From contig CM050648.1 of the NCBI GenBank assembly GCA_027574665.1, positions 64,249,363 through 64,313,362 on the forward strand: 64,000 bases of DNA. Reading direction: 5' to 3'. A program made the translations under genes and the position numbers. Source of the stretch: Rhynochetos jubatus (taxonomy: Eukaryota > Chordata > Aves > Eurypygiformes > Rhynochetidae). Position 1 is the first letter of the stretch; each line of letters starts with the position of its first letter. Of this stretch, positions 61,486 through 64,000 are shown piece after piece. The notes below the pieces were generated by a model that saw only the letters and a list, made by a program, of their open reading frames with translations, was not told where the DNA came from and did no database searches.

Positions 61486-64000
61486 TTACAAACTTACTGA
61501 AATCCTTTTTAAGGGTAAGGAGGAAATGTGTTTCTCTCCTACTGGGAAACTGTGTTAGGACCTCACTGTGTGACGATTGGAAAGTATTTTCTAATCTCTA
61601 GCTTAAATTCAGTCACAGCCAGTTTCTGCCCATTGTTCTTCTGCTAGCATGATCTTTTAGTTTAAACGTTGCTTTTCTATCTCTTTGGAAAATACAATGA
61701 TAAAAAAGCAGCAAGATAAAAAAGCAAAACTTTGCTCTGGTTTTGGGATTGCATAATGAAAATCAACACTGGTGGTCTTTAATCTCTACTGTGAGGGGAG
61801 AAATATCCTGAAAACCCTGTTATGAGACTGCAGTTTAGAAAGGAAATGAATATTGGAGTCACTGGACACTAAGGTGCTTTAATATCTCACTTTGCTGGGA
61901 CAGTTGCTTGCTGGGTGTGGTTATTCTTCCTTTGGAATAAGCTTCTCATTTGCTGTAAAGCTGCATTGCCTTGCTAGAGCTGTAGGCAGAGGTCTTCTGA
62001 CCAAATACTGTGCTATACCTGAGACCAGCACCATCCAAATTTAGAAGAAGAAAAGTAATTTTTGCTTTTAATGTACAACCTTAAAAAATGTAAACATTTA
62101 TAACTCAGAAGAGAATTCAGTTAAATACATGAAACATTAAGTCCTAACAATGAGACTGAAAGCTGATTAAGAGTTTTCAAATCAGTCAGCAAAAATGCTC
62201 ATGAGGTTATGGAGAGGCTCAAATTAGGCAGTGTGGATTAGGTGAAACATGGGCATGGAAGGAGGCTAGCATCCTCAGGGAATAGTCACCTCTATGAATG
62301 CACCTGCATGAACAGTTGAGTGCACAGACAGGTTCCTTTCAGCTCTGCAGTCTTGTCTCTGTACTTGATGCGCTGTGCAGTCCATGTCCTTGCACCCCCG
62401 ATCTACAGATAGGGGTTTTCATGATTTCTCATTAGAGCAAATGCTGGCCAGTATATGCAGAGACATTGGTAGAGAGAGAGAATGTTTCTAGAAAGTTATC
62501 AAGAGCTTGGATCAAACAAACTTGGATTAATGAGGTCTTTCAGTACAAATTCTCCAAACAAGGCAATTAGACTGAAAAATTTCTTAACTAAAACTCATTA
62601 GCCTGCCCAGTCTGCGTTGTCAAGCATCTGCGACATGCACCTGCTGCTGCAAAACTATGTATAGCTGGTGGGGGAAGGAGGACTTAGGGAGGAATGCTTT
62701 GTCTTTTGTTTCAAAATCGCCTCATGAGTTTTTAACTAATTGCACCATATTATCTGTAATTTTAGGCTGTGTAGCCTAAATTTGTTTTAATTGGAGAAGA
62801 AGAACAGTCTCATGGCAATAATCTGCGCTGTTGAACTAGCGTTTTTTATAAATTATTTTAAATATCCACATTCTTTTTATATACATATATGTCAGAGTAG
62901 GGGATTTGAAGTTAACAATAAATCATATTATTATAGCATAGGGTTAATATATATTTATAAGTATATATAACATGTTATACTCAGGTCATTTGGGGTCTTT
63001 TTGTCTACCTTGTTATTAGAAACTGCTTGACCTCACAGTCTATGCGGTCAGCACTGGTGTTAAAAAAAAAAATCTCAGTGTTACAAAACTTTTCTTAGTA
63101 TCTAACCTGAGTATCCCTTCTCCACATTCAAGTCCATTGCTTCTTTCTTTTTCACTTTGGACATGGGGAAGATTTTTTTAACAAATATGGAATGTCCTTT
63201 AGTTTTTCAGCTCTAGAGTCTCAATTGTGTTTCACCCTTCTTCTGCGGAGCTTTCTTATGGCCTGTAATTATTACTTTGGCTGTCACTTTGAAATCTCTT
63301 CACTACCAGGTACTTGGAATGTGGTACTCACAGCTGGATATAATGCACCATCTCCTTGGTGTTCTCTGCTTTAGAGCAGAAGGAGTCCATTGGACGGTCT
63401 AAAGCTCTCCCACTTCTGCCACTTGGCAATACAACGAAGGAGGGGCATGGTGATGTTGATGCATGTTCAGCTTGCAAGATACGGGAATCTCCAACCCCTC
63501 TTCCACAAAACAGTTGTCCCCCATTCAGTCTTTGTGCAGATCATTGTTCCTGCCTGTCCATGCTATAACTTGAAGATAATTCCTTCAGTTCATAAAAATC
63601 CGCTTTGTCTCGTTCATCAGTGGAATTGCAGCACCGCCCAGTTCAGAGTTTTCCACCAACACTATATTCCTACATTTTTGATGTCTAAAAGCTTATTTAT
63701 GAGACCCTGTCAGAGAAGATCTGATTACATGTTAAAGGTCCGATTCAGAGTTTGGATATGCATATCTATTTCTCGTAATCCATCCTCAGCCTTGTCACAG
63801 GAGGAGATTTGATTGATTTGGTGTTATTAGGAAAGGTTTTTGTCAAGTACATTCTTTTTCGCATTACTCCTCAGTTTTTCTTCCATATCTTTATGAATAG
63901 TTCATTGGATCATATTTGCAGATATGGGATCATAATATACAGCATCTTCTGGATATTATTTATTCTCTTTTAAAGACAGCTATTTTTTTCATCTCTGCAA
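61486..64000. other. Non-coding stretch, no gene firmly recognised
   Basis: AT-rich sequence with a TA-rich patch near 62875-62970. A moderately GC-richer segment at about 63350-63815 is unusually open: the plus strand has a 140-codon frame (63390-63812), and one minus-strand frame includes the protein-like run DKAEDGLREIDMHIQTLNRT before stops. I cannot assign either to a family, and the window ends soon after. Confidence 0.5.

Noticed and set aside
1-64000. CRISPR arrays, bacterial operons, tRNA or rRNA genes
   Set aside because: No regularly spaced repeats, no dense coding and no tRNA box pattern was seen. The sequence is clearly vertebrate nuclear DNA.

Overview
This window reads as avian nuclear DNA, probably intergenic sequence or the inside of a very large intron. 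The main evidence is six CR1 LINE fragments. Most of them end in the bird-type CR1 tail (a tract resembling ttccaacccaaaccattctg followed by 8-bp attctatg-like units). There is also one LTR of a type I recognise from avian endogenous retroviruses. No Alu, B1, L1 or other mammalian repeats were seen. The LTR family suggests a bird outside the chicken lineage (Neoaves), but this is from memory and the species cannot be named.

No host protein-coding gene, rRNA, tRNA, CRISPR array or CpG island could be supported. The longest open frames (up to 147 codons) are chance frames or lie inside transposable elements. The background is AT-rich, with scattered poly(A/T) tracts, short AT microsatellites and a few small tandem duplications. 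Short exons of a large gene could be present and not visible by eye.

Layout: 1-9237 is AT-rich unique-looking sequence with a 33-nt hairpin (4227-4259) and a 16-bp-unit tandem repeat (6159-6202). CR1 fragments lie at 9238-9332 (+, tail only), 18860-19146 (+), 23812-24060 (-), 32304-33336 (+, with reverse transcriptase remains), 44735-45930 (+, the longest, with reverse transcriptase remains) and 60738-61485 (+). A near-complete solo LTR lies at 47318-47887 (+). A degraded class I (gammaretrovirus-like) endogenous retrovirus piece lies on the minus strand at about 53590-54960; the integrase end is recognisable, followed by a possible env start. The segments between these elements hold no recognised feature except those listed.

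The most striking unexplained structure is a perfect inverted repeat at 25847-25887, with 20-bp arms and one central base, which matches no element I recognise. No new multi-gene system was found. Everything identifiable here is mobile-element debris in a gene-poor stretch, so there are no genes acting together to describe.
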